Source of the DNA: Chlorophyllum brunneum
Lineage: Eukaryota > Basidiomycota > Agaricomycetes > Agaricales > Agaricaceae
Assembly (NCBI GenBank): GCA_963576785.1
Contig: OY756146.1
Coordinates: forward strand, 2,046,001-2,110,000
Direction: 5' to 3'
DNA length: 64,000 nt
Shown here: positions 10,825 through 23,892 of the stretch, piece by piece
Numbering within the stretch: position 1 is the first letter of the stretch
How the letters are laid out: each line of letters starts with the position of its first letter
Notes under the pieces: model-generated
Seen by the model: the letters and a program-made list of their open reading frames with translations, nothing else
Databases searched by the model: none
Told to the model about the DNA's origin: nothing
Program-made: the position numbers and the translations under genes

Positions 10825-13800
10825 TTACAATTTTACACCATCTTCAATACGTCCGTTCATCAAGGGTAACTTCACAAGATCCAACACATGTTCTACGATT
10901 TCCTGTGGTGTCGTCACATGCCAACTTGCCAATGTCCTTTTACTTCCATGACCAACAACAGTCGTAAATATCGCTTCGGATTTGATACCAAGTTCCACAG
11001 GTTGAGCATCCTTATCATCGATAAGAGTCACAGATAGTGGTGCAGCAAAACGTGAACTCTTCTGATCGGGCTGGAAGAGCGATAGAGCGCGAAACATGTC
11101 TTCATCGGTCTAGATCACATTTACTGTCAATATTTATTCGTATGGATTGATTAAATCCGACCTTGTCGTCACCAGCGCAAAAGATAAACTCCGTATCGGG
11201 ATTCAAGTAAAGAATCCGCTTCACAATCTCACCCTTATTCACAGCAATCGGCCGGACCTCAAGATTCTTCTTACCAACCATCACTACATTACACGGAGTC
11301 AGTAATCAATATAGATTCGCCGTAAAATGCAACATCACGCACCTTCAATAGGACGCTTGTTGGCTAGGTTATTCTCGAGCAGATCTTGACATTGGCGGCA
11401 CTGAAATTGACTACGCGAATAGCTTCAGCACCGCCGCCGGTAACTATTGAGCTTCTTTAACACTCACCCCCACTCCGGATCCGAGGCGCGGTAATGCCAA
11501 GTAATAGAGCTCTTCTTCATCTCAACATGACTCCCTTGCGTCCTCTGCTCACACACATCAAAGTCAGTCTCCGAATCACCTCATCACCAAAGAACCAGTC
11601 GCACCTCAGTATAATACCTAAATATCTCCTCAACTTCCGCCATCCAACTCATATCCAAGTTCTTTGTGAAATTCCTCCACTTGCCAGTTCCGGGTTCTTT
11701 GACGAATCCACCGTGCTCCGCCGAGAAACCAATATTCTTCAGATGGCCTAGATGTAAGTCCAAAAAGGCTTGATCGCGCCCGGAGATGATGTATACGACG
11801 TTCTGGGGATCATTCGAAAGCTTCTCCAATGCTTCCAGAGTCGCCGCTGAAGGAACAGCCATCGATGGCGTCTTCACAATGGGTGCGAGTGTACCCTACA
11901 GATCCATCCAAGTTAGCATCGAGCATTGCAGAGGTAGTAGAAACAGGAAAACAATGCTATCAAGAGCGGAGTGGGTATGGCTTACATCATAATCAAACAA
12001 GAACAATCTCTTCTTCGCCGACGCATACAAGTTCTCCAACTGGTCTTTAGGAATATACGGAGTCTGTCTTGCCATACCCTGTCGTCCAAGTTGGCCCAAC
12101 AACTGCTTTACCAGAATCGATGCCCAAGAATGAGATGTGTGTGTCGTAACAACCTTGTACAATTTTGCGTGCCTCCCGGCCTTTTCAGCCGGTGACATTA
12201 AAAGGCCTTTATTGATTGCGGCAGCTACTTCCTAAAACCGTCAATTTAGATCATTTGATCAAAATTAGCGCATTTTTCGGTTTCCGGCCCAGGTTAAAGG
12301 CGGGAACAATAACAAAAACAAGAGAACACATCCATCAGTTATAACTAGAAGCGAATAATGACAAGGGTGCGAAAGAGACTTACACCAAGATTCCAGGGGT
12401 TAACGAGGAGAGCGTCTTCCATGTTTTTACTGATTCCCATAAATTCGCTGAGCACGCTTGGGCTCTTGTTCGTCTTCTCCTGAGCGATGACGAACTCCAT
12501 ACTTGTCGTGTTCATACCATCACGAAGAGGAGTGATCACAGCGAGATCAGCAACACTCAGGAGAGCGTAAAACTCGTCCTTCTTCAACGTTTGATGGCTG
12601 AACAGTCCGAAATCAGAAAACTGATATTACAGCAAGATAAGCGTCACGTACTAGTGATGGACAGGTATGAAATCCAGACTTCCATATTCGCCGTTAATGT
12701 GAGAAACCAGCTCGCTTACTTGCCTTTCGAGCTTGGGAGAGTCCGTCAATGCAGGCGAGGTGACCTGAATCATGACAACATTGCCAATCCACTCGGGATA
12801 ATCTTGTAGGAGTTTCTCAAATGCGCGAAGCTAGGAACAAGATGAGCTTCATCGCCGCTATCATATCAGACAGGTTCCAGTACCTTTTGAATGACACCCT
12901 TCACAACGTCAAGCTTGTCGCGCCCAACAATGATTTTCTTGCCTTCGTACAAGGTACGTAGAGCTTCGAGTTTTGGTTGGATCCCAGGACGTTGGCTAGA
13001 TCATAAGAAGCAGGGTAAGCCTCGTGACGTCATACTATCAACAGCACGGATGGTTAATTAAAAAGAAACCGAAGGCAACTCACATATCGCGAGCAACTCG
13101 TTCGGCATCGATACCCACAGGACAATGCGATACCGCGGTCACATGTCCCTCAACATCAATACCCCGTGAGTTTGTTTCGTAGCCACAAACCCGGATACAC
13201 GCCGAAATAAAGTGCCGTGAGTAGGAGTAAGTCTAAAGAGAACATAGGAGAACATCTCAGACCAATCCAACAAAACAAGGGACCAAAGCGAAACATACCT
13301 GAAAACAGACCAAATTGGCGCCAAGCATTCCATCAAGTATTTCCTTTCGGCCTAAATGCAATATTAGCTCATAATGCCCCACACTTCGGTCTTATGAGTG
13401 GACTGACGGGGTAGGCATCGGAATACCTCACTGCTCGGGAATGGAGTATGGACAAACAAGCCAAGAGCGGCATCGGGGATTGATTCTCGGACGAGTCTGT
13501 AACATGACATCAGGGATAGTGTCATAGGCTATACTCATAGCAACGCTCACCTGGGGACTAGGAGTAAGTGGTAATCATGGACCCAGACGAGGTCTCCAGG
13601 TCTATAAACCTCTGCAATTCGTTGAGAGAATGCTGCATTGGCAGACTCGTAATAAGGGTAGTGTTGATCCGCCGAAGCGTACTCCGTAGCGACGTCTTGC
13701 CAGAGCAGGTAATGAAACAACGGCCACAACGCTTCACAAGTCAACCAGCATGAGCAATACACAACCCATCCGAAAACCCAAACCACTCACTCTGCTTGCA

Positions 13801-14421
13801 ATATCCATCATAATGCCCATGCGCAACTTTATCATCCAACCATACAGGAACATACGTCGTCTTCTTGTCATCATCCGGATCACTCTCCTTTGGTGTATAA
13901 TCCTTCAACGCTTCTTCATACGCAATCCTATCCTCTGATGAAATAGCATTCCCCGAAACCTTCTCATTCGGTCCCATACATTCAATATCTCCCGTCCACC
14001 CAACAATGACCTGTTCATGAGTCGTCGACAACGAACGAATACCCGAAATCATCGCAGCATGTCCATAACGAGGTGCCAGTCCCCAAACCGCGGACGAAGA
14101 AGTCTCGGCCGGGATACTATCAGGCAAAGGACTCGCCACGGACTGGACTTCATGGTGGGGGCTGAATTCAGTAGATCTCGAAGGGGGTGTTGCTGGTGGA
14201 CTAGGGATACCACTCACAGAACCACAAGGTTTGTAAGTAGCAATGATAGGTAGATCATGACAAACATGAATAATACGTCCCGAGAGTGGAATACCATTTT
14301 GTTTATGCTGTTGTTCAAGTGCACGTATATGAACACGAACCTCATCAAGCGATGACTCGTCCGCTTGACGGGTGTAAGGTTCAGAGAACGAGTCAAAGGT
14401 AGAAGACGGCAGAGAGGGCAT
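10825..14421 (-). CDS. TPS2: Trehalose-6-phosphate phosphatase (TPS2-type)
   Basis: Removes phosphate from trehalose 6-phosphate, the last step of trehalose synthesis, in a complex with TPS1 (family knowledge). Minus-strand exons encode a long N-terminus (MPSLPSSTFDSFSEPYTRQ...), then a glycosyltransferase-20-like domain with VWVHDYHLLLVPR near 13570 and PLRDGMNTTSMEFV near 12525, then a HAD phosphatase domain. HAD motif I (LFLFDYD plus GTL) is divided by an intron between about 12000 and 11890. IISGRDQAFL (near 11780) and FSAEHGGFV (near 11725) follow. The first intron runs 13790-13732: exon 1 ends KQ, exon 2 resumes LWPLFHYLLWQDV. The final exon ends EDGVKL with the stop at 10825-10827. The fused GT20-like plus phosphatase layout and its length separate it from TPS1. 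Exact internal exon ends were not all resolved. Confidence 0.88.
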
Positions 14422-14940
14422 GATGGGTGAGAGGGAAAGGAAGGGAGATGGGTGTGAATGAGGCTTAAGTGGGAGTCTATAATGAAACCGGGGAGGTGAA
14501 AAACTGGGAGTGATGGACGAGATGAGCTAGCGGCGCATGAAATAAATAATGAGATAATTATATCCTGCCCAAGATTCCGCACACAAGACCCAGAATGGAA
14601 GGCAGATTACCATCATCCACCGCACTCCCACGCTCCCATTGGCCCTGCCCTCCCGACGTTTACCCCCTCCGTCCACCCATCCCCTCCATGTGACATCTAC
14701 CCCCATTTCGGTCATTCATCGGTCTCGACAGACTATCTTATCTACCCTCCGTAATTTCAACTAACCACATCTGGCTCACAGAGCAAACGGAGCACCTGCT
14801 CTCAACACCTTACAAAAGAGTTCATAGATGTATAAATGGAACCAGACATCAAGGAACCGAAGATCGAAGAGACAACGAGGCCAACGAACAGGAGAAACCA
14901 TAGTTATACAAACAGAAACCGAATCTCCCCAAGAGCACCC
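14422..14940. other. Intergenic, upstream of the TPS2-like gene
   Basis: About 520 bp holding the promoter and 5' UTR of the minus-strand TPS2-like gene and the 3' end of the neighbouring minus-strand RNA-binding protein gene. The minus strand is pyrimidine-rich close to 14422, as is common upstream of fungal start codons. No gene was seen. Confidence 0.45.
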
Positions 14941-17625
14941 CTAGACGCCATCGGCCTGCATGGGAGCAACTTGCCCACCTTTTGCGGCGGTAGGTGTGAA
15001 CGTGTGCCAGCGGTCATTGAAGCGTACATCTGACAACCCGTCAAACACGTCCGAAAAAAAAAACCACATGAACACCACTCACCCAATGGCCTACCGCCAT
15101 ACACATAACTCTGGAATTTAGCAATCGCCGTCTCAGCTTCTGCAACCTGCCCAAACTGGACAACACCACATCCCTTCGAACGCGTCCCATCAAAGAGAAT
15201 TTCTGCCAACTCCACTTGACCAGTCGTCTCAAACAGCTCAACCAAATCCTCATTAGCAGTCGACCAAGGCAGCTACAAAACCCATTTCAGCAAAAGCCCA
15301 AACCCAAGGGAGAGAAAAAAAAAGGAAAATCAACCACGCACATTTCGAACCATGATCTGCTGACTGGGTTCTGGTTCGTATCCACCATAACCACCTCCAC
15401 CACCACCGCCGCCACCACCATATCCACCACCTCCGTACTGATCCATTCTCAAACCGCCTCCACCAGGTCCACTCGGACCACCTGATGAATCAGGCCCATT
15501 GTAATCAGCATACAATTCTTGGTTGGAGAAATCACGGCCAGCACCACCGCCAAAACCACCCCGGAATCCTCCTCCTCTGAAGCCTCCCCCACGGAAGCCT
15601 CCTCCTCTCAGCCCACCGCGAGGGGCCCCCCGGAATCCACCACGGAAGTTCATCCCGCCCGAAAGGCCGGCGTAACGATCCTAGATATAATCCATCAATA
15701 CAAAGAATTATACAATACTCTTGTCGATCCTTACCTCACGAACTTCGAGGGTTCGACCATACCATTCATAGCCATTATACATATCTAGTTACGCCATAAG
15801 CGACACATACAACGAATAAAAATAAAAAACAAAAAAATCTTACTGATGGCTTGCTGCGCGTCTTTGACAGTCTCAAACACCACCGTACCTGATCCCTTTG
15901 GCCTGCCATCCGCACCAATGTTAATATCCGCACGGATAATATTACCAGCATTTCGGAAAAGGTCCTTCAAATCTTGCCAACCAGCTTGGTAAGGAAGCTT
16001 AAATAAAAAAAGAAGCACAAATAATCATTCGATCAACCCCACAAAAAAATTCCCGCTTTAAAAACTTACATTGCCGACATAGAGTTGATTCCCGGGATTT
16101 TGGCTGTTCCCAAAAAAGTTGTGCGAGGCCGGACGAGGCGGGGGTTGTGCATTAAGCCCTTGTCCAGCCATTGCCATACCAATTTTACCTGGGACAGGAG
16201 TAGCCCCGAACCGAGCTTCGGTTTCGCGATCCTAAAAAAAAATGCGGTCAAGACGGTTTCCTTTTATGTGAATAACATGAGGACACGAACCTCACGAATG
16301 AAAACAGGCCGACCGAGAAGTGCCTGTTCCGAAAGCTCACGAATAGCTCTTTGCGAGTCTTCTTGAGAAGCAAACTCCACAATCCTACCAATCAAATCAA
16401 TAATCCGCACCAAAGAAAAAAAAAAGATTACACGTACCCGCATCCCTTTGAAACGCCAGTAGGTGTAACAAGTACTTCGGCGAAGAGCACCTCACCAGCT
16501 GCCAAACCAAAATCTCCCATCAATATCCTGCCAACTCGACCACAAATTCCATCAAAAAAGGGATAGTGACGCTGCGAAAACAAAATTCTCCTCCCCCTCA
16601 AACTTTCCCCCTCTTTTACTCCGCAGAGAAGGCGCAAAATATATGATCATCATCATCATCATCATCATCTCTCATCTCTTCCTCGCCACAAGCTCATTCT
16701 CCAAGCTCCCAGTTCATCGGAAAGACGAAGACGTATGCCTGCGGAGGGGCCTGCTGCGCATGTGCTCATAAAAGAGAAAACAGCAATAAAAAAAAACTCG
16801 CCGCCAGATTGCCCAGGCAACAACAAGGGTGGGGGGACCACTTGACCCAAAAAAACGGCAAGAAACGAGAGCACCTCCACACTACCCCCCCAAAAACAAC
16901 CAATAAAACGGATAATTGCTTTGCCCAAACCCACCTCCCCTCATAAATTCAATCAAGTCCCGATACTTGACATCATAACTCAAATTCCCCACATAAACAC
17001 GATTCTCCCTCTTGCTGATTTTCGCAAATTCAACAGCTTCTTCATGATCTGCATTCATAGGTCCACCGAGAGAACGTGAGAATGCATCATTGGTTCGACG
17101 ATCACGACTTCGAGATCTGGAACGGGAACGGGTACGAGAACGACTTCGGGATCGAGTACGACGTCTGGTACGACGTGGTGAGATTGAACGACGACGGGGT
17201 GAACGAGACCTTGTACGACTTCTAGAACGTTTCCTCCTCTAAAGGGGAAAAATTTAGACAAAATCCCTTTGGAAAGAAAAAAGGTAACACGTACTTCACC
17301 GTTTCGCCTATCAGGTTCCCAATGATCACCCGCACGTCGCGTAGAACGCACTAAAAAACGTCAAAAAGAGTTCAACACGCGTGTAAAAAACAAACACACA
17401 AGAGTCCCTTCTGTCACGGTCGCGGTCCCTCTCCCTTCTATCCCTATCACGCTCATAATCCCTATCCCTATCCCTATCCCTCTCTTTATCTCTATCATAC
17501 TCTCTATCCCTCTCCCTCTCTCTATCACGTTCCCTTCCTCCTCCTCCTCCTCCTCCTCCTCCTCCAAGACTAGGCGCCATACCTTTATCATCCTCAACCT
17601 CTTTATTTTTCATATCCACATCCAT
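14941..17625 (-). CDS. Three-RRM RNA-binding protein, Gbp2/Hrb1-like
   Basis: Likely a nuclear poly(A)-RNA-binding protein that couples mRNA quality control to export, as Gbp2/Hrb1 do in yeast (family knowledge; role here inferred). The minus-strand N-terminus begins MDVDMKNKEVEDDKGMAPS. It has a poly-Gly run encoded by a (CCT)n tract at 17537-17570, long Arg/Asp/Glu repeats and Arg/Ser repeats (17220-17060). RRM1 starts with NRVYVGNLSYDVKYRDL near 17010. RRM2 has NQLYVGN plus LPYQAGWQDLKDLFRNAGNI near 15990. An RGG-rich linker with GFRGG repeats spans 15650-15560, followed by a Gly/Tyr-rich stretch. RRM3 has MVRNLPWSTANEDLVELFE at about 15340-15225 and KGCGVVQF near 15170. The end reads MQADGV with the stop at 14941-14943. 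Introns are many and short; a (TCA)n microsatellite lies in one. Confidence 0.85.
16646..16669. repeat. (TCA)n microsatellite
   Basis: Eight or so repeats of the trinucleotide TCA/ATC lie within the presumed intron of the RNA-binding protein gene, next to a pyrimidine-rich run. Confidence 0.8.
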
Positions 17626-18685
17626 GACGTCTGTCGTCGTGCGTTCTTTCTTTTTTGTGGTAAGTAGAGTTAGAGAGGTAAGTGTTGGACGGGTGTGCGT
17701 GCGTGTGGGTATGAGGTAAAGGTAAGACTTGGTTGCAGTTGTAATTTTCTGGTGTGTGAGAACTTGCGTCGTGGGTTTCCATTTTTGGGATATGATTTAA
17801 ACTCCGATGTCTCGTGATTCAAACAACATCAAACCCAAAGTGCCCAGGACAGGGTACCCCACGCTCGGGGTCCTGTCCGGCCAACACTCGGCCTACGAGA
17901 GCCCATCAATGGGGGATAGAGAAGGCTGGATAATGAGTTGGTTTAAGGATAATGAAAATACCTCGCTCTCAATTCAATGTCCTCAACTCAGAGTCCACAA
18001 CAATATATTAATGGCCATGATACCCTATCCTGCACACTCACTCCCAAATCACCAACAAAAAACAAATACATTTTTACAACTGACTGTGACAAAGGGCAGT
18101 AAAGCCATACCACCTAGGGATACCAAATAAATCACAAAAGACAAGTACCACTCATCTACCAAAACATTGTAAGCCAGTTTCAAAAGTCTTTTACACACAG
18201 CCATAACACAAACAAGAGAAGAGAGCAATTTACGGAACACCAAACTGGGAAAGAAGAATAAATAGATAACACAAGTATTGGAAGAAAATAAATAAACACA
18301 AAGCAAGAGGATAACATAGTCGAAATCAATGGAAATAAGAAGGAGAAGTGTATAAGGGTAATGAAGAGATTAGAATAGCAGTGTTGGACGAGCATAAAGA
18401 GGGAAAAGGGATTTTGAAATACAACCTCTTCTGATAAGCATTCAAATTGGCACCACAAAGGAAGCTGCCATCAATATGGCAATGACGAAAATATGCAAAT
18501 AATTATAACAATGCATACAAGACCCCAATAATGCCAAGAGATGCTAACAAGAAAGCTACAAAGACATAAAATTGAGTAGACAGCATAAATAAAAGGCTAC
18601 AGTTATACTCACATGCTCCTTTACAAAATATCCCCCCATCCCACACATCTCTACACTCATCTAACAGCTATCTCCTCAAAATCCC
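17626..18685. other. Intergenic, about 1.06 kb
   Basis: Between the start of the RNA-binding protein gene and the 3' end of the zinc-cluster gene, both on the minus strand. Open frames on both strands (plus 17807-18130, minus 18049-18458) are low-complexity or A/T-driven and not recognised as genes. The region contains the inverted repeat listed separately. Confidence 0.45.
17847..17878. repeat. Inverted repeat upstream of the RNA-binding protein gene
   Basis: Left arm GGACAGG-GT-ACCCC and right arm GGGGTCCTGTCC pair over 12 bp with a two-base bulge and a six-base loop (ACGCTC). It lies about 220 bp upstream of the start codon at 17625 on the minus strand. It could be a regulatory site or part of the 5' UTR. 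Confidence 0.5.
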
Positions 18686-20053
18686 TCACGCACTGCTCTC
18701 ATTCCCACTTCCGTTGCCATTCTCATCAACAACTTCTCCTTCAGCATCTGTATCCTTCTCACCTACCACGGCCACACCCTCAACTTCCTCTGGTCTCACG
18801 ACACCAGTTTGCTTCACCGACGACCTGGTAGCTTTTGTTCTCTTTGTCTTTGGCTCTCCATTGACACCATTGGTTTTTCGCGTACGTTTTTTAATTCCAA
18901 CAACAGGATTTGTGGTTGCGTTGATTGCAACACCACCATCACTGGTATTCAGAGTATCGGGACTAGTACTTGTGGTACTAGCAGTCGAAACGGGAGGAGT
19001 GCCGTTTACAACTTCCCCGTTCTTCGACACAGGGGGCTGAGGAACCTCTCCCGTGGGCGGAGGGTGGTGTTGGGTGCCCGGGGGTGGGGGTGGTAATCCA
19101 GGTGGAGGAGGAAACATGGGCGGATAATGCGAGAATGGTGGATAAGCATAAAAATACGGTGGTAGCATTGCCGGTTGACCATTTACGCCCACGTGTGGTG
19201 GGTGATGGGGTAATGGCGGTGGAGGTTGTGCAGGAGAACCATCTGGGATTGTTTGTTGCGTGTCTGGAGGATGGGGCATAAATGGTCCAGGAGGACCATA
19301 GTAGACTGGATAGAAACCTTCTGGCGGGAATTGGTGTGGTACGGGGAGACCTGTAGGGGGCGGAGGGGCAGTCGGAGGAGGTGGTTGTCCGGCTGGCCAT
19401 TCGGCTGTGTGGTAAGTTTACGCGTGTTCAGTAGAGCGAGATGGTGGGGGACGTACGTGGGTATGAACCCGAATTATCAGAAGACTTGTTTTTGCGCTTA
19501 TAAGGCCCACGCTTGATGCCCTTTTTGCGTTCTTTTCGCTGACCGTCGACGCAGGTGTTTGACATGCCATATTTTATACAACGTTCGCACGGCCGATTCT
19601 CATCGCAGCGCTTGCAGGCGGCAGCACAATTTGTACACTTGAAAGCTGTATGAGAAAGGGGGTTGAGAAGATGTGGCGGGACGTACAGCCATCTTGACCT
19701 GTTTGCGCTTGGGTTTTGCGAGTGCTGGAGGGACGGAGGAGGCTGGAGGAGGAAAGGCTGGGGAGTTGAGCGTGCGATGGGGAGGGGGAGTGGATGAGGG
19801 ACTGACCTGCACCCTGGGGAGGGGGGTAGGCGTAGACCATGCCCGACGGTGCAAAGGCCATCATGTACGGGGCCGGGGGCTGGGTGTTTTCGGGGTGTGG
19901 GGCGTCTGGAGGCGGGGGGTAAGCAAAGAAGGGAGGGTAGCCGGGGGGCGGAGGAAAGGGCGGAGAGTACGGCTGGGGATACGGAAGGACGGGCGGGGGG
20001 TAGGGGTGGTCCTGGGCAGCCGGGGGCTTTGGCTGCTCGGAGATAGTCGCCAT
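18686..20053 (-). CDS. Zn(II)2Cys6 fungal transcription factor
   Basis: A DNA-binding regulator of the fungal zinc-cluster class. The exon from 20053 encodes MATISEQPKPPAAQDHPYP and a long Pro/Tyr-rich stretch. After a short intron, at about 19645-19560, comes the zinc cluster: CTNCAAACKRC, then CERC, then a final Cys eight residues later, i.e. Cx2Cx6Cx5Cx2Cx8C. A strongly basic stretch follows (RKERKKGIKRGPYKRK), typical of one widely conserved fungal subgroup. A second intron near 19470-19410 joins to a further Pro-rich region (PPGLPPPPPGTQHHPP) and a C-terminal part with KKRTRK and an acidic end (stop at 18686). The zinc cluster is central rather than N-terminal. Target genes cannot be read from sequence. 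Confidence 0.83.
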
Positions 20054-20489
20054 GGAGGGGATTACCTGTAATCATGACGGGAGTGGTGAGCGGGGGAGGC
20101 AGTGGAAGGAGGGTGAGTAGCAAACCACACTCCGACTGAAAGTATCGCAGCGGCGCTCAGACCTGGGGTGCACGGGGGGGCGGGGCAGACGGGCGGGCGG
20201 GGCAGAGAATCGACGTGGTGGGCAAGTGGCACGTGCCAACTCTTTCTCTGTGTCACTCGCAGGGCCCGTGCGTCGGCATCAGCCACCCATCGTCTTCGCC
20301 CACCGTCCCCAGAGCGAGAGGCTGGGGTCCGTGCCACAGCTGTCGGCAGCCCTGCCACCGAGGCCTCCCATCTGTTCTCCGCCCAAACTGACACACTCCG
20401 CTCGCCCATTCCCCACCCTCCCACGGCCCCTGTCCCTTCACCCACCATGTCTGCCCTACTTAAGCCACCTCCTGGCCTCTGCCCCTCCC

Positions 20490-21879
20490 ATGCTGCCCCC
20501 GGAGATCCTCGATGCCGTCTTTGCCTGCCTCGATGACGCTGCCCTCCAGGCCTGTGCCCTCGTCTCGAGCCCCTTTCTCTTCCTCGCCCGCGGCTATCTC
20601 TTTGCCCATGTCTTTCTGCTTCCCAGCTCTGCAGACGCATGCACCAAACTGCTCCACCTCTTGTCCTGCTCACCAGCACTCGCCCGCCATATCAGACGCG
20701 TCTCTATCATCGACGGCCGCCTCTTTCCCTCACTCTCTCCCGGTCCTATGCCCCGAGACAAACTAAACGGTCCACGGTGGTTCCTCTCCACCCCTCCCTC
20801 TGTTCTCCATGCCCTCTTTCAAAAACTACAACTGCGCGCCTTTGACCTCATCTTCCAAGACGGTCCCAACGTCGCTTGGAACCTCATCCCACATGCCAGT
20901 GCCCTCCACCTTCTCTTCACATCCCCCTCTCTCCACTCTCTCCACCTCCGCGGCATATCATGGGACACACCCACATCTCTATCTACCACCCTCTCTCAAA
21001 GTTCCGTCACAAACCTCACCCTACACAACGTAAAGCTCCTCTCAACAACTCGCACCACTTCTTGGACTAACGCCACTCAAACTCTCTGCGCCAAGCCCTT
21101 CTCTCCGCCGACCCCCACAACCCATCCTTCCACACCCGCACTTCCCCCACCCTTGCCCTTGGAATCACTGCAAATAACCTCTACATTTGATCCCGTAACT
21201 CTTCCTCAAGATCCGGACACGCTTGGCGTCTTAAGAAGCCTTACTCCACTCATCCCATTCCCACTCAAGCGCCTCTTGATTCCAGGTATCACCGAAATCG
21301 ATAGCTTGCCGGAACTGATTGCTATTCTCGTACGATCTGGAGTCGCCAATGGACTGGAAGAGTTGGAGCTCGGCGATCGATTGAGCTTCGTCGAAAGTTC
21401 ATGTGAGTACCACGGGGAAGAACCACCCCTTTACCTTGCCGTCTTATTCCTGACCAGGTACCTCAATACCTATAATCGATTTCTCACCATTCACCAATCT
21501 ACGTATTCTCCACTTTGGAATCCAGATCCCCAACAACGCCGCCTCACTCCATGATACCACTTGTTACCATCCACCATCCACACTCATCTGGCTCTCCTGC
21601 ATTCTCGAAACTATTTCGAACAATTTATCTCGTCTCAAGGTTACTTTTAAAAGTGATTTGATTATGACGGATTCGGAGATGGAGTTGGATTGGAGGAGAG
21701 TTGTCGATGTGTTGCGAGGTGTTCGAGGAAGAGGGGTGGGTGTTGATTTGAGTTTTTGGTATGTGAGAAGGAGGGGGAGGGGAAGGTCTGGTGGTGAGGA
21801 GTTGAAGCTTTGGATCGCGGATATGTTTCGGGGTTTTAATACTCATGTACTGGACATGGATTTGGGGATAAATGGATAA
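20490..21879 (+). CDS. F-box / leucine-rich-repeat-like protein
   Basis: Likely a substrate receptor for an SCF ubiquitin ligase (family knowledge). The start chosen is the ATG at 20490, because MLPPEILDAVFACLDDAALQ is a good F-box opening; the open frame runs upstream but without domain support. Exons 20490-21402 and 21458-21879 are joined across a 55-bp intron (GTGAGT...ACCAG), giving 444 residues. After the F-box, LFTSPSLHSLHLRGISW and SLQITSTFDP suggest degenerate leucine-rich repeats. The second exon continues FTNLRILHFGIQIPNN and LIWLSCILETI, then LSRLKVTFKSDL, as in other agaricomycete F-box proteins. The stop is at 21877-21879. Partner and target are unknown. Confidence 0.78.
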
Positions 21880-21970
21880 TACCAGGATTCGTGCGTATCA
21901 AGTAAATGTGAATGAATACAACTGAGGCTAGTAAAGTCACAAATATTCTGCAAAACCCTTATAACCAGTT

Positions 21971-23892
21971 TTAAATGCTACTAGAATCCTGGCGAGGATG
22001 ATAAGCAGGTTTTCCAGTCGTACTTTCCTGAGAATCGAATCGCAATGTCGACAAATACTGAGGAACCATCGATCCAGTTAGTTTACCATTCGCACGACGG
22101 ATATTCAATATCAGACGTGAACCCTGTATGTATATCATTATCGTAACGCCCAAGTACAGGGAAGAAAATCACTTGCACAAATTTGATATGTGATCAATAA
22201 CCACCTGGATTAAAATATTATTATTATACTTGTGAGTCGAGAATGGGAAGAGAGCTTACATGCTCCAATCTATTGTTCCGATTGAAGACTTGGGTAAGAT
22301 TTTTGCGAAGCATCCGAGAGTGTTCAACACTTTATATATACCATCATCAATTATCTTTCCACCAATATATCGCTCAACGCCTACCAAAAATCCTGAAAAA
22401 AATTCAAATATTGGATTTATATTGAAGAGAATCGATACTTACGGGATGAATAATAAAGCTCCGTCACGATAGAAAACATATAGTACAGGTGTCACCCTTC
22501 GCATCGCCATAACCGCCGACCAAATCGAGTCATTCGAAGCCATCCTACGTTCTTTTCTGAGCGCATCAAAAAGCCTTTGTAGCATCAACACCAGTTCAAT
22601 ACCTGCAAGCGGAAATTAAAAAACACCATGCCGTGGTGATTTGTACAATATTACGTACTTGTAGTCGCGAATCTAGTGACCCTAGAAGCCAGAGTATATA
22701 TATAAAAAAAAGATGGGGGGTTAGAAAGTGTGAATTTGTAATGAGGCTAGTGGGTTTTACCAAACGGCGAGTCCACTTTTCTCAAAGAAGGTCTGGAATG
22801 GGGGCTGAGGAATGCTTTGCCAACAGCCTGGGAAGGGAAAAGGCACTACGGCTGGGTACTTTGTTTGGACGGTGATAAACCCGACGAGAGCGGCAACTGC
22901 GCTCTTTGGAAACCATACTTCAGATCTGAGTCGTTTGAGAAGAATAGGACGTACGAGGAGTTCAACTAAGGACATGGATTAGTTTGGACGTCAATGAAAA
23001 CAAACAACACTAACGAGTCATCAAAGTGTAGAGTAATACCGTCACTGTATGACACCCGTCAGCTCCAAAAGCTTAGTAGATCTTAGCCAAATACCTTTGC
23101 GTTCATGGCGGTATAGAGCACGGAGTCTTAAGACGAGTATTGTTTTGATGATGGCCGTGTAGCCAAGATCCAGTGCTCTAATAAAAGGAGCTCAGGAATG
23201 CCTCAAGAAAACGGCACACAAGGTGCTTACATTCCAGTCATCCAAACAGCCAATAGACATCTATTCGTGCGTTGCGGTTCTATCAGCATTATATCGGGTT
23301 CAACAGCAATGGAAATTACCCCTAAGCAAAGAAGGCCTGGGTCAGCTCGGGACATTTCATTGACATCGCTGACTTACAGATTTAGTGACAACGGGGTAAA
23401 GGTGTTCTAGATTTGAAAATGAGCATGGTTTTACAGCACTTTGGACACGACACTGACGATAGAGGGACCCACTGGTAAGACAACGTGTTAGATTAAAGCA
23501 CACGAAGTAAACGAGGCGACGCTCACACGAAGTAGAGAATACCCATCACTTTCATTACAGGATAGATGGCTGTAGCCACCGACCGCGCTGCCCTGCTCCT
23601 ATGAATCCATTGAGTGTCCTCATCCCACTACAAAGCCTCCCAAGTGAGTTACCAATACACGCCCTCGTCGACCTGATTTCCATTAATCCCTGAGCCCCCA
23701 CATATTTGGGGATACTCACCTCGGCTCGGAACAGAAGAAACGAGTCATATGTGAACAAAGCCGCACCCGCAACTAAAAAGATGGTAAGTGATTGAGTTTT
23801 GAGCAAGTACTGGATGTAGAGAACCTACCACTTCGATAGTTGGCGAGTTGTGCTGCTTTCCAGGCGGCGGTAACAGCTGCGGCTTTGGACAT
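21971..23892 (-). CDS. DUF6533-like seven-helix membrane protein
   Basis: Function unknown; belongs to a large agaricomycete family of membrane proteins. The minus-strand start at 23892 gives MSKAAAVTAAWKAAQLANY. Exon 2 encodes VAGAALFTYDSFLLFRAE, the family's hallmark first helix region. Later exons encode VATAIYPVMKVMGILYFV, LGYTAIIKTILVLRLRALYR (near 23130), LMTLVELLVRPILL (near 22975), RMASNDSIWSAVMAMRR (near 22530) and the tail GSRLILNIRRANGKLTGSM (near 22110), with the stop at 21971. The tail motif RLILN-R is typical of this family. At least seven short introns are needed. It lies tail to tail with the F-box gene ending at 21879, only about 90 bp away. Confidence 0.72.

Noticed and set aside
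17807..18130. 107-codon open frame on the plus strand
   Set aside because: Low-complexity text without domain, in the promoter region of the neighbouring minus-strand gene and overlapping the inverted repeat.
19673..20071. 132-codon plus-strand frame rich in Gly and Arg
   Set aside because: It is the reverse complement of the Pro-rich coding exon of the zinc-cluster regulator.
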